Source: Porites lobata
Lineage: Eukaryota > Cnidaria > Anthozoa > Scleractinia > Poritidae
Reading direction: 5' to 3'
Assembly: GCA_942486035.1 (NCBI GenBank)
Contig: CALNXK010000043.1
Location: 1,787,001 to 1,851,000, forward strand
Length of the DNA stretch: 64,000 nt
The translations under genes and the position numbers were made by a program. Below are positions 24,661 through 36,668 of this stretch, piece after piece. Within the stretch, counting starts at the first letter, position 1, and every line of letters begins with the position of its first letter. The notes below the pieces were generated by a model that was not told the origin of the DNA, did no database searches, and was given only the letters and a program-made list of their open reading frames with translations.

Positions 24661-27600
24661 CAAGTAAAAATTAGTGAAACTGAGCAAATCGAAAAAGAGA
24701 TTTCGTTAATGCGACAAAGAAAACCTTGTCCCGCATTTCCTGCGTGACTATCAGCCGGCTTGTGATTGGCTGATCCCATAACGAAATCACTGCGAATTTA
24801 GCCACAGAAGACTCGACCCTTCTTAAAATTAGAGGACTTAGAGGCGTAGCCGGTCTTTAAATTTATGGTTGCTTCATTGCGGCTTCCATTTAAATCTCAA
24901 ACAGATAGCTGTACATCCATAGTACAAAGTAGCTTTGACTAACTTTTTGTGGCGGGACTCGGACCCGTCAAGGAAGAATAACTGAAAAGTGCATGATTCC
25001 AATCTTTTAGTCGCCTTACAAAACTCTTTATCATGCTCAATGATGCACTTTTTGCAATGATAACGTTGTTAAAAATGAACGCAAGAGACTCATTCGAAGA
25101 TTTTTTTGCTCTCAAGAAACTTACAACCTTGCCTACAGCTCTCTCTCTCTCTATCTTTTTTGTCGCAACAAAAACAAAAACTAAATTAGCTTTAGTCATC
25201 GCATTTGGAATACCTGTAATGGAATATAGTCGGTAAGTCTAAATCTTTCAACATTTTTTAAACACAGTTCGATTATTAGCTAATTGTCTGCGTTGTATGA
25301 ACCTTCTTCGCGTTTAAATTATTTCCGTGTTAAACGATCTTGCATTTAAGACACAAAAGTACTAATAAGCAAGTTAGTTAACAACTTTGATTTGTGTGGA
25401 GCATTTAAATATCATGGTACTTCTTCACAAACTGATAAACTGCATAATCAAATGTAACAATAACATTCAATAACTTAGATATTTTTAAAACTACAGTAAA
25501 ACTATACAGAACGTAAAAGATCTATTTTGGTGGAAGGTGGTTAGTGCTTTCAACACCCATTCAGCAAAAAATTCAACGCCTGTGAAAGAGTTGAACTAAA
25601 TGTTTGAAAGTCCCAGGGTAAAATCTTTGGAAGGCGATGCGGTAGAGATTAAGGCTAGCTCTAATTTTTGTTTCTGATTAAGTTCTATGACAATGCGGCA
25701 GGATAATAAGCCAAGCTTGGACAAAGAAGCTTTATCTAGATAGGCGCCTTATATATGCTAAAAACAATTGAATCATCGCAAGCGTAATTCAAAGGGGGAG
25801 ACGTACAGTCTAGGACTTGGAAAATACAAAACCAGCAGATGATAAACTTGTTCACTCTGGTTCGGTTGCTAAACGCTTCTTTGCTTTGCCCTTGTTAAAC
25901 AGTCACAATTAAATGATACTTTTTATTGCAGTTAGACTCTAATCGTTTCCGCTAATTTGTGGTTTGGTATCGGTGATGTTACATCACGGCTACTGTCCAA
26001 AAGTTACCAATTAAAACATTATAGGCTTAGCACTTGAAATAGTACACTAACACGATTATTTGACGCGTGTTTTTTTTTTTATTTAAAGCAAAATAAAATA
26101 CGTTATCTTATCGTTTTGTTTAATTTGGTGAATAGCTTCAATGGATAGTTTAATACGGTTTTACTTAAACGGATTTGAACTCTTTTAGCGGGTCTACATT
26201 TTGACAAACTTTAACAAATTATGTCAGTCATTTATATTCAGTTGTTAATGACAGCTTGTTTTAATGGTTTTTAATGCCGATGTAAACTTTCCCAGTCTCT
26301 TTTTTATCTTTCGTAATTATTGGTTTATTTCACAGTTTTACTGCAGATGACACAACTTGGTTGACGTTATGTCAGAGCGCCGATTTTCCTACAATTTATA
26401 ATAATTCACCAAGCTCTTGATATGTTAGACAGCTTTTCCCGCCAAAGGATGGTTAAAGCGGGAAACTGCTGGCGAATGAGACTAATCGCAATCAATGCAA
26501 GGTTATTCGAGCGGATTGCCTTTATCTCGAGATCATCTTGTGTTTGTTTATGTTTACAACAACTATATTAGCATACATGTGGGTGATTGTTATGTTCTGG
26601 TAAACTCTGACGTCATAACCACATGTCCTGTTGAGGATCACTTAATTTTAGTTATGAAAACTAGCGTTTGGTTCCGGTGCCAAACTGTTCTTTTTTACTT
26701 ACTTTGTACAATTTCCATGTAGCGTGCTTTTTGCTTTGCTTTAAATAGCGCATTAAACAAGTCAGAAAACAGGTTTTTCTATGGGACATTTAGTGGTTTT
26801 AGGCTTTGCGTCTGAGATCTCAGGTAAAATGTTCATTTTTGGCTATTAAACTACGGTGGCCCACTAGTAGCGCCACTGCTTCACATTTTAAAAACTCATC
26901 TGCGTCGTGCGTTGGTTCTTCTTTTTCATACAAGTAATGAGCCGATTGTTTTTAAATTGACCTTGTCTGTGGCAATAAGCCTTCTCCGTAGAAACACGCC
27001 TTCTCTAGTCAGCGATTATTTTTTTGTGAGAAGTGAGTGCTTCCGTATCTTGTTCACGGTATATTCTACCGATTCTAGTCAACAAAGTAGTTGGAAACTA
27101 ATGCATTCTAACGTGTGCGTGATGAAAGCACACCGGCTTTTTAGCGTAACGGACCAGTTTTGACATATTTCCAATTTTCACCTTGATACAGCTCGTAAAA
27201 ATCGCGGGGCGCCTTTTTTATGCTCTTCAAGTTAACACCCGCTGAGCCAAAATACTTAAACTTAGCTGGTAACTAAGCATGCACGTGTAAGACAGCGACG
27301 AAATATTTAACTGAGCACCCCGTTTAGGATAGTAACAGGAACCAAACACAGCTGATTTAAATCAGCACAGTACATTTGGTACCTGCTGGCACGTGCTTTA
27401 TTTATAAAGTTGTTTACGAGGCTAAACGGCGTTTTTTTACGCTCTGCTTGGCGTTGTGACCTTTAGCAACTACTTCTACAAGGCTCGCATGCATTGCTTA
27501 AGACAATGATTTCTGCCCTTAAAAATATTACTCAGTCTTAATTGTTTCTTTTTTGTTGAGACTTTGCACTCCAGAATTGTAGGGACGCTTTCCGTGTTTA

Positions 27601-27804
27601 AATAGGAAAGTGAAATATGCCGATTAACGTTTTTATTCTACACAAAACCTTAAATTTGATCATTTGACTTTGTTTGTAAAGCAAGCAGAGGAATCAATCG
27701 GCAAAATGCAAAGCGCACGTGTAAACCTATTGTTTTTGCTCGTTAACCCAGTTGTTTTGTAACGTTCTTATCGTATCGACGTAGCCGTCAGAGTCGCTTT
27801 TAAG

Positions 27805-27956
27805 CCGGTTTACTAGCCTGAGTATCAGGCGTTTCTGGGGAAAAGGGGAAAGATGGAAGCGAAAAATGGAGAGAGGTGAAGGAGAGAAACTTCCTTTCTC
27901 TTCTCCCCCTCCCCCCTCCCCCATGGGAAGGCCTGATACTCAGGCTACCGGTTTAC
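27805..27956. mobile_element. 134-bp foldback MITE with perfect 9-bp target duplication
   Basis: The element spans 27814-27947. Its ends are perfect 17-bp inverted repeats (TAGCCTGAGTATCAGGC). It is flanked on both sides by the identical 9-mer CCGGTTTAC (27805-27813 and 27948-27956). The interior is a purine-rich then pyrimidine-rich tract. A 9-bp duplication is typical of Mutator-like elements. It is non-coding. Confidence 0.85.
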
Positions 27957-27989
27957 GCGCACCTTTTTTCGGCATAATGTCTGTCCGAC

Positions 27990-28370
27990 ACTCAGGTCCC
28001 GTCCACACGTATCCGAATGTTTTGGAATCCGTAACTTTTTCTCTCCGGATTCGAACTTCCGTCCACACGTATCTGGTGAAACCGGCATACGAATCCGCAA
28101 CTTTTTAAATCCGCTCTTCAGAGTGTAAATTTTTGAATAAGATTATGATTCCAGAAAAATGGTCCTCTAAATGTAGATTTTTTTAATCTGGTGAGGTAAC
28201 GAGATCGAGCCCAGTTCTTGAGATAAAGGGGGGAGGGGGACCCGGTCTCGAAAAAAAATTTTTCGGCCCTTCGGGCCTCAGTTTGGTCTAGAAATAGGCG
28301 GCGGGGGTGGGGGGTGGGGGGGGGGGGGGTCACCCGGACCCGGGCCCCTCACCTGGATCCGCCACTATTT
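27990..28370. repeat. Dispersed repeat with CCGTCCACACGTATC words and a poly-G tract
   Basis: The word CCGTCCACACGTATC occurs twice (about 28000 and 28060) in a CCGGAT/CGAAT-rich context typical of a degraded short transposon. Beyond it, about 28213-28370 contains TTGAGATAA followed by G-rich runs and CTCAGTTTGGTCTA. The same words occur at 61218-61310, so this is a second repeat family. A long G run is at about 28300-28330. Confidence 0.5.
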
Positions 28371-29368
28371 CTAATTCCCCGCGGAACAAATACTTAGGGT
28401 TAGGTGAATCATTCCCTTGGCCTGTCTTTAAAATAACCTCTTTGGTAGTATAGTATTTTCACACGGCACAGATCACTTGTTTTTACAAATTAAAGTTTTG
28501 AAATTTGTTGAATGTTGACTTTGGTCACCTTTTAGCGGTAAAAGGGTTGACTCATATAGAGCTCGTGGCTAGCTACACACAAGGAGCTGTAAGGGAACCG
28601 TTCAGTGTTTTTCCCTAAAAGACAGTCCACGCGAGTGAGCGTACTGGTGCCGTCCCATTATCTCGTCCCCAGGCCGTACCGCAGCCTCTGAGTCTTGTAA
28701 TCTTTTTCGATCACCGGTTATTTTCAGTTTAGCTTCATAAAAAGTTCAGAGAACATGAACGAAATTTTATTACATTATATGGAAACTAGAACCTTACCCA
28801 TTGGCGTGCTCTGAATAATTATTATTCGGACATGAGACTATCGCGATATGATAAAAACGACCGCGCAAGGAATTCTGTAGGTTGGAGTAGAAAATTTTTG
28901 TGCCTAATTTTATGGGTCTCTCCTTTACTTTTTTTTTTTAAGCCCGGCTGGTGCAAACTTTTTTCCCTTGGTCTATTTTTGCATGTTCATTAGCACACAT
29001 ATGAAATATTTCTTCACCGTAAAAGTGTCATGAACCTCTTTTCTTTAGCTTTCTCTGCTGATAAGGACTTTCCTGTGAATGCCCCCGCCCTTAATTATAT
29101 TTATTTCATAATATATTGTTATTATCATATGATTATAAACACTTATCCAGAATTGTGTGTTAAGAAATTTACATATTAGCGGTATCCGCAAAGTTATCAG
29201 TGGCCAATCAGGAAGTTAATCTCTTTGCCATTCAAATGAGACCGTCCGGCCTCGCAACTCCTCCTGCGTATTCAAGTAAAAATTTCCTTGCGAATCTTTT
29301 TTCAATTTTTTTGCCGGGTCGCTACTTGAGATTTTTCTCAGATTAGTGGCTTACACACTTTAAGCGAA

Positions 29369-31360
29369 ATGCAAAAGCTTCGGATACAGTCATTTGATGG
29401 TAAGAAACCGTCTGTAAGTGATAATTACGGTTAATTTATGCTGAAGTAAATATGTCAGTGAAAAAAAAAAAAACAAACAGCAACAGGCAAGTTTGTACTA
29501 AGCGCGATTAATTAGCTTTTCAGTAGCTTCAGACAGGGAATGTCCCCACGCTATTAATGGATATTAGTTATTTGAGTTAGAAGGCTTGAAAAAGAAAATC
29601 AAACTTCAGTACAATTGCTTCTGGAAAAACCACCTTCAGCCATACTGATGTAGCTCTTTCGATTGTTTTGGAGTGACGAAGCATGAAACGAGATCAGCTG
29701 AATCTTGGATACGGGAAAACTATACGGGAGCATGAAAAAAATTAAGGAGGTAGTGTGGGTCTCTGTTGAGGTTGACGAGAAACAGGCATTCGTTAGGCTA
29801 TTTCAATGTTGTTACGTTGTGATGTTACTGACGAGAACGCCTTCGCAAGTTAAGAATCGTACCATTTGGCCTATTCAATCTTGGCCGTATCTGCAGAGCG
29901 ACCAAATAATGTTTTGATGCGACGTGATAGTAATTCCTTTTTTTTAACGTAGCTGACATGACAAAGGAGTCCCTAAGAATTCAGCTACAAAACTTTCACC
30001 TAAAAACATGTAATACTGAGATCAAAAACTTTCATATGATCACTTAATCATTATTTCAAAACTTCAGTGGCATCCGTGGCAGCTGGCGAGCTTGGGTTTG
30101 TACCTTAGTAAACATGTCTGATATGGTAAACTAATACTGCAGTAGGTTTGTATGTTGGTCACCTGATATTGCCTTTGCTCTCTGGACTAAAGAGAAGGGG
30201 CAGGGGCACCCAACGAGGATATAGTTCAAAACCACTTAACATAGCATTGTTGAACGTATTTGAGTATTCAAACGGTAGATATAGGCATATTTTTATCCCC
30301 TAAAAACTTTTCATCTGTTCGGATTTCCTAGCTGAAAGTCTAGTGATCCGAAAATTATAGGGATAAAAACTTACCTTCTCGAAAACTTCAGCCAGGAAAA
30401 GGCTCCCGAAAATTCTAGGTGGCCTTTTTTAGGGTCAAAATCCGTTAAAAATGGGTAATTATACCATTTTGTATATGTTCGAAAATCCTAGGAGAGGCAG
30501 GCAAGCAAGAAATTTTATAACAAACGCTCCGAAAATTCTAGATCTTAAATCGTCTTCCGAACAGATATTTTCCCGAAAATTGCCGTTGGGTGCCCCTGAA
30601 GGGGGGTGGAAGAGTGCTTCCTATGATGGCCATTGCTGGACCTTGTTCGGCCCTTATTACTAAAATTTATGGACGCGACCACTAGTACACTTCATTCTCA
30701 GTGCTTAATCTTGAAGTTTAAAAGCATATTGCGAAAATAAGCATCATTCTCACATTGTGAACACTCCCATTTCTTCAAAGCAGTGCTATGCTGTAGTCAC
30801 GCGTTCAATGTTAACAGCATTATTGCTTTAATTTTTCACCCATTACAGAATCCGAAGAAGAGTCAACCAGTTATCTTCAAAGGGAAGACTTTGTTTCCGA
30901 AAGTTCAAGTGTCTCTTACTTCGGTCTCTCCCATGACATCGACAAAGTTTTTTCAGGTGTGACTCGTCATTCTAGAAGCACAAAAGAATGTGTCGTGAAG
31001 TCTGCGTCCAACGTCCACAGCAGGTTATCACCTGAAGTAATTTGCTTGCCCTCAAGTTCAGTGTCAACTGTCAACAGCAGTTATCGAGAATCCTGTCAGT
31101 GTAGGATCGTGGATGCTCAACCAACAGCCAAACTTCAAGATGTTCCTGCCACGGTGAACTGCACTTCATGTGGCATCCAGGTCATCACATGCATTGAATA
31201 TCGCGCGAGCAACGTGAACTGGGCGCTAGCAGGGCTGTTGTGTGCTTTTGGATGCCATTTGGGGTGCTGCTTACTACCTTTCTTCGTGAAGTCCGTCATG
31301 GATGTGGTCCATATATGTCCACTATGTAAAACGCAGTTAGGAAAGTATTGTAAAGGATAA
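29369..31360 (+). CDS. LITAF-domain membrane-associated zinc-binding protein
   Basis: LITAF/CDIP1-family proteins insert a hydrophobic hairpin into late-endosomal or lysosomal membranes and hold one zinc ion (family knowledge). Two exons are proposed: 29369-29399 (ten codons plus one base) and 30849-31360. Donor G|GTAAGA and acceptor TTACAG| match in phase 1 and give 180 residues. The exon-2 LITAF domain has the first CxxC (CTSC), the hydrophobic stretch with LGCCLLPFFV, and the closing HICPLCKTQLG (HxCPxC). The N-terminal half is Ser- and acid-rich with no recognised domain; family members usually have PPxY/PSAP motifs there, and I see none. The domain is secure. The tiny first exon is inferred from splice phase and an ATG, with a CCAAT box at 29204-29208 upstream. 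The intron carries a foldback element (30201-30598). Confidence 0.82.
30201..30598. mobile_element. Foldback DNA transposon, CAGGGGCACCCAACG family
   Basis: The ends are 15-bp inverted repeats: CAGGGGCACCCAACG on the left and its complement on the right. AAGGGG is directly repeated on both flanks and may be the target duplication. Internally it carries TTCCTAG/CTAGGAATT-type words and GAAAATT(C/A)TAG motifs, also found in the related copy at 51820-52283. No transposase is seen. It lies in the LITAF gene intron. Confidence 0.7.
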
Positions 31361-31383
31361 AAAAAAAAATAAAAAAGAGGTGC

Positions 31384-31810
31384 TTAAAGGGAACCTCCAC
31401 TCTTACTACAGAATAAGTTTAAATCGAATAAAATTATGTTGATAAACAAATTTGTTCGAAATTTGTCCTTAAAAAAGTGTTTATATCAGGAAAAGTGAAT
31501 TTTAGAATCGCTTATTTTCACTTTCAAATTTCGCGGGCGCCGCCATCTTGAATAATTGTGACGTGTTATGGTTGCCCTATTGTTCTGACACAAAGAGCTT
31601 TTGTTTAATAACAATAGGGCAACCGTAACACTTCACAATTATTCAAGATGGCGACGCCCGCAAAATTTGAAAACAAAAATAGGCGAATCTAAAAGTTATT
31701 TCTTTCAGATACAAACGCTTTCTTTAAAAATATTTTAGATTGACTTGACTGTAACAGTTATTTCCTGTGATTTAAAGTTATCTTTTTGTTGAAGTGGAGG
31801 TTCCCTTTAA
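31384..31810. mobile_element. TTAA-flanked 419-bp foldback MITE (piggyBac-like)
   Basis: TTAA stands at both ends (31384-31387 and 31807-31810). The element starts AGGGAACCTCCACT and ends with its complement. Most of the element folds back on itself: the arms around CGCCGCCATCTTGAATAATTGTGACG match GTCACAATTATTCAAGATGGCG in reverse with few mismatches. TTAA duplication is diagnostic of piggyBac-type insertion. It lies just after the LITAF stop codon and may supply its 3' UTR. Confidence 0.78.
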
Positions 31811-32131
31811 AAGTGACTAGCCACAAAAAGCATTTATAAGTTTAAGTGTACACCGGTCACAGTGGCGACAGCTTTCACAACAAGAACTATCTCACTTAAA
31901 TCGATGTACTGCACTTGTGGAAGTTCAACACATAATATCACAGAAAAATAAGTTAATCATGAATTTTTAGACATTATCTTGCTCAGTGACTGCAGCGGAT
32001 TCCGAGGCATAATACACTGAAAAAGAAAAGAATTTAATTTGTTGGTTGATTATTAACAAACTCCAAGCCTAATTTCCATTCAGGGCCAGGGCACCTCTAT
32101 TCAAGGGACACTTGCCTTGGTCCCAAGGGTG

Positions 32132-32252
32132 GCCCCTAAACAACCTCGTTCCCAGGGTCTCTTATCTTCCCGCCCAAGCGAGAGAGGAGAGTCTCTCCTC
32201 TCTCGCTTGGGCGGGAAGATGAGAGACCCTGGGAACGAGGTTGGCCCCTAAA
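32132..32252. mobile_element. 103-bp near-perfect hairpin MITE with 9-bp target duplication
   Basis: Element 32141-32243 is almost a perfect palindrome. It begins CAACCTCGTTCCCAGGGTCT and ends with its complement; the arms meet at about 32192 with essentially no loop and one visible mismatch. The 9-mer GCCCCTAAA flanks both sides (32132-32140 and 32244-32252). This is Mutator-like behaviour. Older relatives are at 8191-8272, 59842-59895 and, as a fragment, 56735-56848. Confidence 0.85.
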
Positions 32253-32530
32253 TAGATGTTCCACTAGAAAAGATTTAATATCACTAGCGACTCGTTCCCT
32301 GGTCCCCATCCCTGCGTGACTTCCCTAATTCATTTAGGATTATTATGACTATTATTTTTATATCAGTTTTTTTTTCTTTCTCGGAGAAATTAGCTTTTAC
32401 AGCTACGCTATTAATCCGCGGTCCAGTAAATATAAAGTTAATCATGCTTGTACCCAGACCCACTGGGCTCTACAAGTGAAGGTGCCCTGTCCTGCGGTCG
32501 TTGTGAACTGCGGTCGTCTTGCAGTAATTT

Positions 32531-32542
32531 TGCGCATGCGTA
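32531..32542 (+). promoter_or_regulatory. NRF1-type palindrome in the POMP promoter
   Basis: TGCGCATGCGTA, 20 bp before the POMP start codon, matches most of the nuclear respiratory factor 1 consensus (YGCGCAYGCGCR). Such sites are frequent in promoters of housekeeping genes. Function is inferred from sequence only. Confidence 0.45.
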
Positions 32543-32561
32543 TTCTTAAGCAATAATCAAA

Positions 32562-35461
32562 ATGGCCGACTTGGTGAGTATCTTTTTGAGTCAGTTCAAC
32601 AAGCCGACATTGCCTTTTCTTTTTCCGTCACTCATCCTAATGTGTTTTAAAGATATCTTTAAAGGCAAAGAGCGGTTTTTGACTAATCTTATAGCTAAGC
32701 ATGTTTACAAAGCCTTGGTCCATCATGCTTTCGCTCACAGTTGTGATTTTGCAGTGTCATGTGCGGCAGACTGTTCTGTGAAACCGTGAACAAAAAGATG
32801 GAAATAGCGATCTTTAAGATACAACCTCCTTTCAGAAATCGTAATAGCATTTTTTTAAAATTTTCCATTGGAACTATGCGGTTTTGATCCCTCCCTATGA
32901 CTCGATTCTTTATAGTGCGTCTGTAGCTGTCGACGAAAAACTGGGTTAGTGGAAGAAGGAAAGAAAAAAACCAACTGACAGTCATGTTTCATATGTCAAT
33001 CAATGTTAAGGCCTACTTATTCTTGGTCAATGTAAACCAGTAACATGTACATCATTACTTATTCCAGTCTGCACTGCCAAGTAAAGTCCAGCCTGCAACT
33101 GAAGTGAGGTCATCAGTGGGTAATTATGGTGTACCTGACCACATGAGAACAGGGTAAGGTTTGAGAATGCGCGACATGCAATTCTGGTAACAGTAAGAAA
33201 AAAAATAAAACTAACTAACAAACAAAAAATGTCTGATTTTCCATTTCATATGCCCCTGACATAGGTTAAATTTTAAAAACCATCATTGCCTTTTTCCATC
33301 CAGTGTTTGTTTGAAATTATAACAGGAGGACATATTTAAATTTTATCAACATTTCAACTTCAACTTTCTTTAACTTCCAAGAATGTTAAAAATAAAAAGG
33401 CAAGTAGAAGAAAATCTCAAATTTCTTGTTAGTGTTTTTTTTAAAATTGTACTTGGAAAAATAGTGCTAGAAGATTTAATTTGTGTAACAGCGGTATAGA
33501 ACTCCAACCAGAGTGTCAAAAACTTGGTTGGGATATATTCACACTGAGATTTGATATAGATGTGCAGGGTGTTTTTGAAATACTTGTCAGTGTTGCTGTT
33601 GTTTCTTTGACACTTTTCTTTATTCAATTACTTTTTTAGGTTCTCAAATGTCAGAAGTGGGTTAACCTCAAGTCACCCTCTGGAAGCCACTGAGAAAAAT
33701 GTAAGCCACCAATGTTTGATTTAAACTTTCTCAAGGGTATTACTTAACTGGTATACCTACCTGGCGACCTGGAAGATATAATTATTTTACAATATTCAGT
33801 GCCTACACTCTTCTCAACATTCGACTTTCCTCTCAAAGATGTTTTGATCATGCACAGGATTCACTGTTTATTATTATTATTATTATTGAATTTGTTTAGA
33901 TGAATTAGTTTTCTGTTTTGATTTCAAAGTTTTTGCAAAACCAAGAGATGCTTGACTTTAAGATGCTCAGGAACACTCAAGGACTTCAAGCTCCATTGAA
34001 ACTACAGATGGAACGCAGTGTTGCGTCCAAGGTAAATGAAAATTACTTCTTCAAGACAGCTTTTTTTATTGTATTTCACTGAAAATAATTGGTCTGTCTT
34101 CTCAAGTTTGCATTCCATGATTCCTCATGTCTCATTTTCAATTGCAAGGCCACATTAATTGGAAAGAGATGAAACTGATCTTTTTATTTATTTTGTTGAA
34201 AAGTCATTTCTTCTGAACCAAGCAATTGATTTTTGTCAAAACTTTTTCAAATGGTAGGAAGGTTAGCATACTGAGAAATATAATGATTTTTTCTTAATTC
34301 TGTCAACACCTTGTAAACTTACAGATTCAACGGTTACCATGTCTGCCAAGTTCAATGGTTGCTTTAGATACTCTAATGGGTATAGATGAGAGTTTAGGCT
34401 TTGAAGACTTCTTGAACGGTAATTTTAGATATTACAGTAAGATTGTTTTTAAGACCTTCCCCAACAAACTGCAATATTTTTTTACCCTCAAAATGGTTTT
34501 TCATATACTGTAATCACTTTTTATAGAATTTGTAGACAGTGCTACTCAGCAGCTATCTGATTCATATTTAAACAGTCACACTTGAGAAAAATTTAATGAT
34601 TCCTTTAGCCTGGTTTTCACTAGCGCATAAGCATAAGCATAGGACGTACACACACGCAGAATGGCGTATTTGACTCAATTCTTGATACCAGCTCTCCTCA
34701 ACCCGATGATAAACAAGTTGGCAGACACTATATTGCTCTTGATATGTTCGCATGAGGTCTGGGTCAAAGTGACCCATGATTGGTCCACGGCCTTGTGCTT
34801 GTGCTTATGTCGACCCAGTTTTCACTCGTCAAAGCTACAACATAAGCATACGCACAAGCAGCAGAAGAAAAACTTGTCTGTTTTTCTTGTGCTTATGCTT
34901 ATGCCTATGTCCACCCAGTTTTCACTTGCTTACACATGTGCTTGTGCTTATGCTTATGTGCTAGTGAAAACCAGACTTTTAAAGGCCTAGCAAGCATTAT
35001 GACAGGAAAGTACTGCTCAGTGCCTTTCTCTTGATTGGTCACATCACAGAAACTATTAGACAAGATGTTTGAAACCCATTTTTATGACAATATTAAACAA
35101 CGCACCACTGTACATTGCATAGACTAACAATGTATTTGATCAAAAAACCTCAGTTTATTAACATTAATTAACACCTGGCTGAAAAGCTATTTTACAAACA
35201 GGTGGTCCATTTCATAGAATATCAATGAAATTATCTGAAAGGGGAAGGCACAGCCTTGCTAAGGCATATAAATTAGTACAAGTTTTCTAACCCTAACCCT
35301 GACCGATTTATGGCTGTCAGTGAACAAGGTCATAATATTATTATCTGTTTATGAAAGTCAATTTGTAAATAGTAATGTTTTCCTGTGTTTCAGTTCATGG
35401 CGATTCTGAGGTTATGTCTGATCCACATCTTACAATGGAATACAAACTTGGGCTTCATTGA
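32562..35461 (+). CDS. POMP: Proteasome maturation protein (POMP/Ump1)
   Basis: POMP is the assembly chaperone of the 20S proteasome core: it recruits beta subunits, joins half-proteasomes and is then the first substrate degraded (family knowledge). Six exons: 32562-32573, 33068-33153, 33640-33700, 33930-34031, 34325-34418 and 35394-35461. All have GT-AG borders and matching phases, and they give 140 residues against 141 in the human protein. Diagnostic stretches are SSHPLEATEKN, NTQGLQAPLKLQME (human NIQGLFAPLKLQME), QRLPCLPSS, GFEDFLN, and the terminal SEVMSDPHLTMEYKLGLH. The first exon is only four codons, with a GC-rich NRF1-like site just upstream. The last intron carries a foldback element. 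No damage is seen. Confidence 0.93.
34606..34975. mobile_element. Foldback element with GCTTATGCTTATG subrepeats
   Basis: The left end CCTGGTTTTCACTAG and right end CTAGTGAAAACCAG are inverted copies. Inside are several copies of GCATAAGCATAAGC / GCTTATGCTTATG and two further CCCAGTTTTCACT words, suggesting the end was partly duplicated within the element. The subrepeats translate into Cys/Leu/Met-rich nonsense frames. It lies in the last POMP intron. Confidence 0.65.
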
Positions 35462-35870
35462 CCCTCTTCATTTATTTAAGACTCAAGTTCTTTTCTTAGG
35501 ATTAAAACAGGCACTCTAAGCTGCACTATGAACAGTTACCAGAATGCTCATAGCACAAAGCTGAGTGCCTGCTTGCTTGAACCATGTTCATGTACCACAC
35601 AGGTTCTTACTGCGACTATCTTCTATAAACTGTACCGATTTAGCAAAGATAATGCGATAAAAGTGACAGAGGTGTATGGAAGTCTTAAAAACTAACAACC
35701 AATTGCAGAACGGCAAATTGAGAAACGGACGTTTGTTGTTCTCATTTAATGTTGCATTATCATTGCTAAATCTTCCCAATAGTAATAGTGTATTGCCCAC
35801 CTAGTCTCTGATTTTCCACTTGCGCATGCATGTTGTAAGCCAGAAAAAATGACTGTAACCATGTACATGA

Positions 35871-35876
35871 AATAAA
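35871..35876 (+). terminator. Candidate poly(A) signal of POMP
   Basis: AATAAA 410 bp after the POMP stop codon, the first clear canonical hexamer on that strand. Confidence 0.4.
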
Positions 35877-36000
35877 ATACATGTCTATATAAAAACAATT
35901 TCACGGTCGTATGAATAAAATAATACTGTACATCTGAAAGTGCATATACAATGTATAGGCTGATAAGGAAATGATGTGTGCATCTGGATTTCTCCTAGCT

Positions 36001-36278
36001 TGAGAAAACAGCCAGCATTTTGCAATTCCACCACTGGTTTCCACTCAAAATGAGAAACAAGCGCAGAAATTCTATACTGATAACGCATCACTACCCAGAT
36101 CTGAGTAGTACTTCTGATTGGTTGAAGCAAATTTCCCACATGGCATGACCAATCGGAAGTACTACCTAGATCTGGTTAGTGATGCGTCATCAGTATGTAA
36201 TTTTCTGCGTTCGTTTCTCAGACTTCATTTTTGCGTGAAAACCATTGGTGGCATTGCATAATGTCCGCTGTTTTCTCA
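36001..36278. mobile_element. Foldback MITE with ~125-bp inverted arms
   Basis: The left arm starts TGAGAAAACAGC and the right arm ends with its complement GCTGTTTTCTCA. The arms pair along most of their length, including CTGATAACGCATCACTA with TAGTGATGCGTCATCAG and ACTTCTGATTGGT with ACCAATCGGAAGT. The short centre is about 36123-36147. Target duplication is not clear. Confidence 0.7.
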
Positions 36279-36668
36279 GGCGAGATTTCTCTAAACTCTG
36301 TTTACTCACAATTTCATGTAGACTCAACCCCGGGCCTAATAATGCTAATGAACAGGGGCCTGTAGGCCAGGGAAAGCCTTCGGAGTACCAAAGATCCTCA
36401 TTTTCAAAATAAGGCCTAGTGCAAAACCTTTCATGCGAGAATGAGTTTATTTGAATGAGAATTGAAAACTATTATTTTTCAGATCAAAGATTTTGCTCTA
36501 GGCATTGTTTTAAAAAAGACGTTTGGGGCAACTTGAAAATTGCATACTGAGTTAGTGACATCACGTCTGATAATATGCACAAAGAAAGACTTAGAATAAA
36601 AATGTTACTATACAACTACACGATTTCAAAACGTTGTTAAAACACACATAAAATAAACTTTATATAAA

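Larger units (their letters stand above)
17750..29368. other. Gene-poor region downstream of Gsx
   Basis: About 11.6 kb with no exon I can support. It starts with the Gsx 3' UTR; a poly(A) signal AATAAA is at 18201-18206. Repeats inside it (24317-24660, 27805-27956, 27990-28370) are listed separately. A full CRE-type octamer TGACGTCA is at 26608-26615. A Cdx homeobox might be expected near a ParaHox pair, but I see none on either strand. Open frames of 60-101 codons here have no recognisable domain. Confidence 0.55.

Noticed and set aside
24939..25236. Overlapping plus and minus frames of 67-86 codons
   Set aside because: Lys/Ser-rich with no domain; overlapping frames on both strands suggest open sequence by chance.
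34661..34990. Cys/Leu/Met-rich 109-codon frame
   Set aside because: It is a translation of GCTTATGCTTATG subrepeats in a foldback element.
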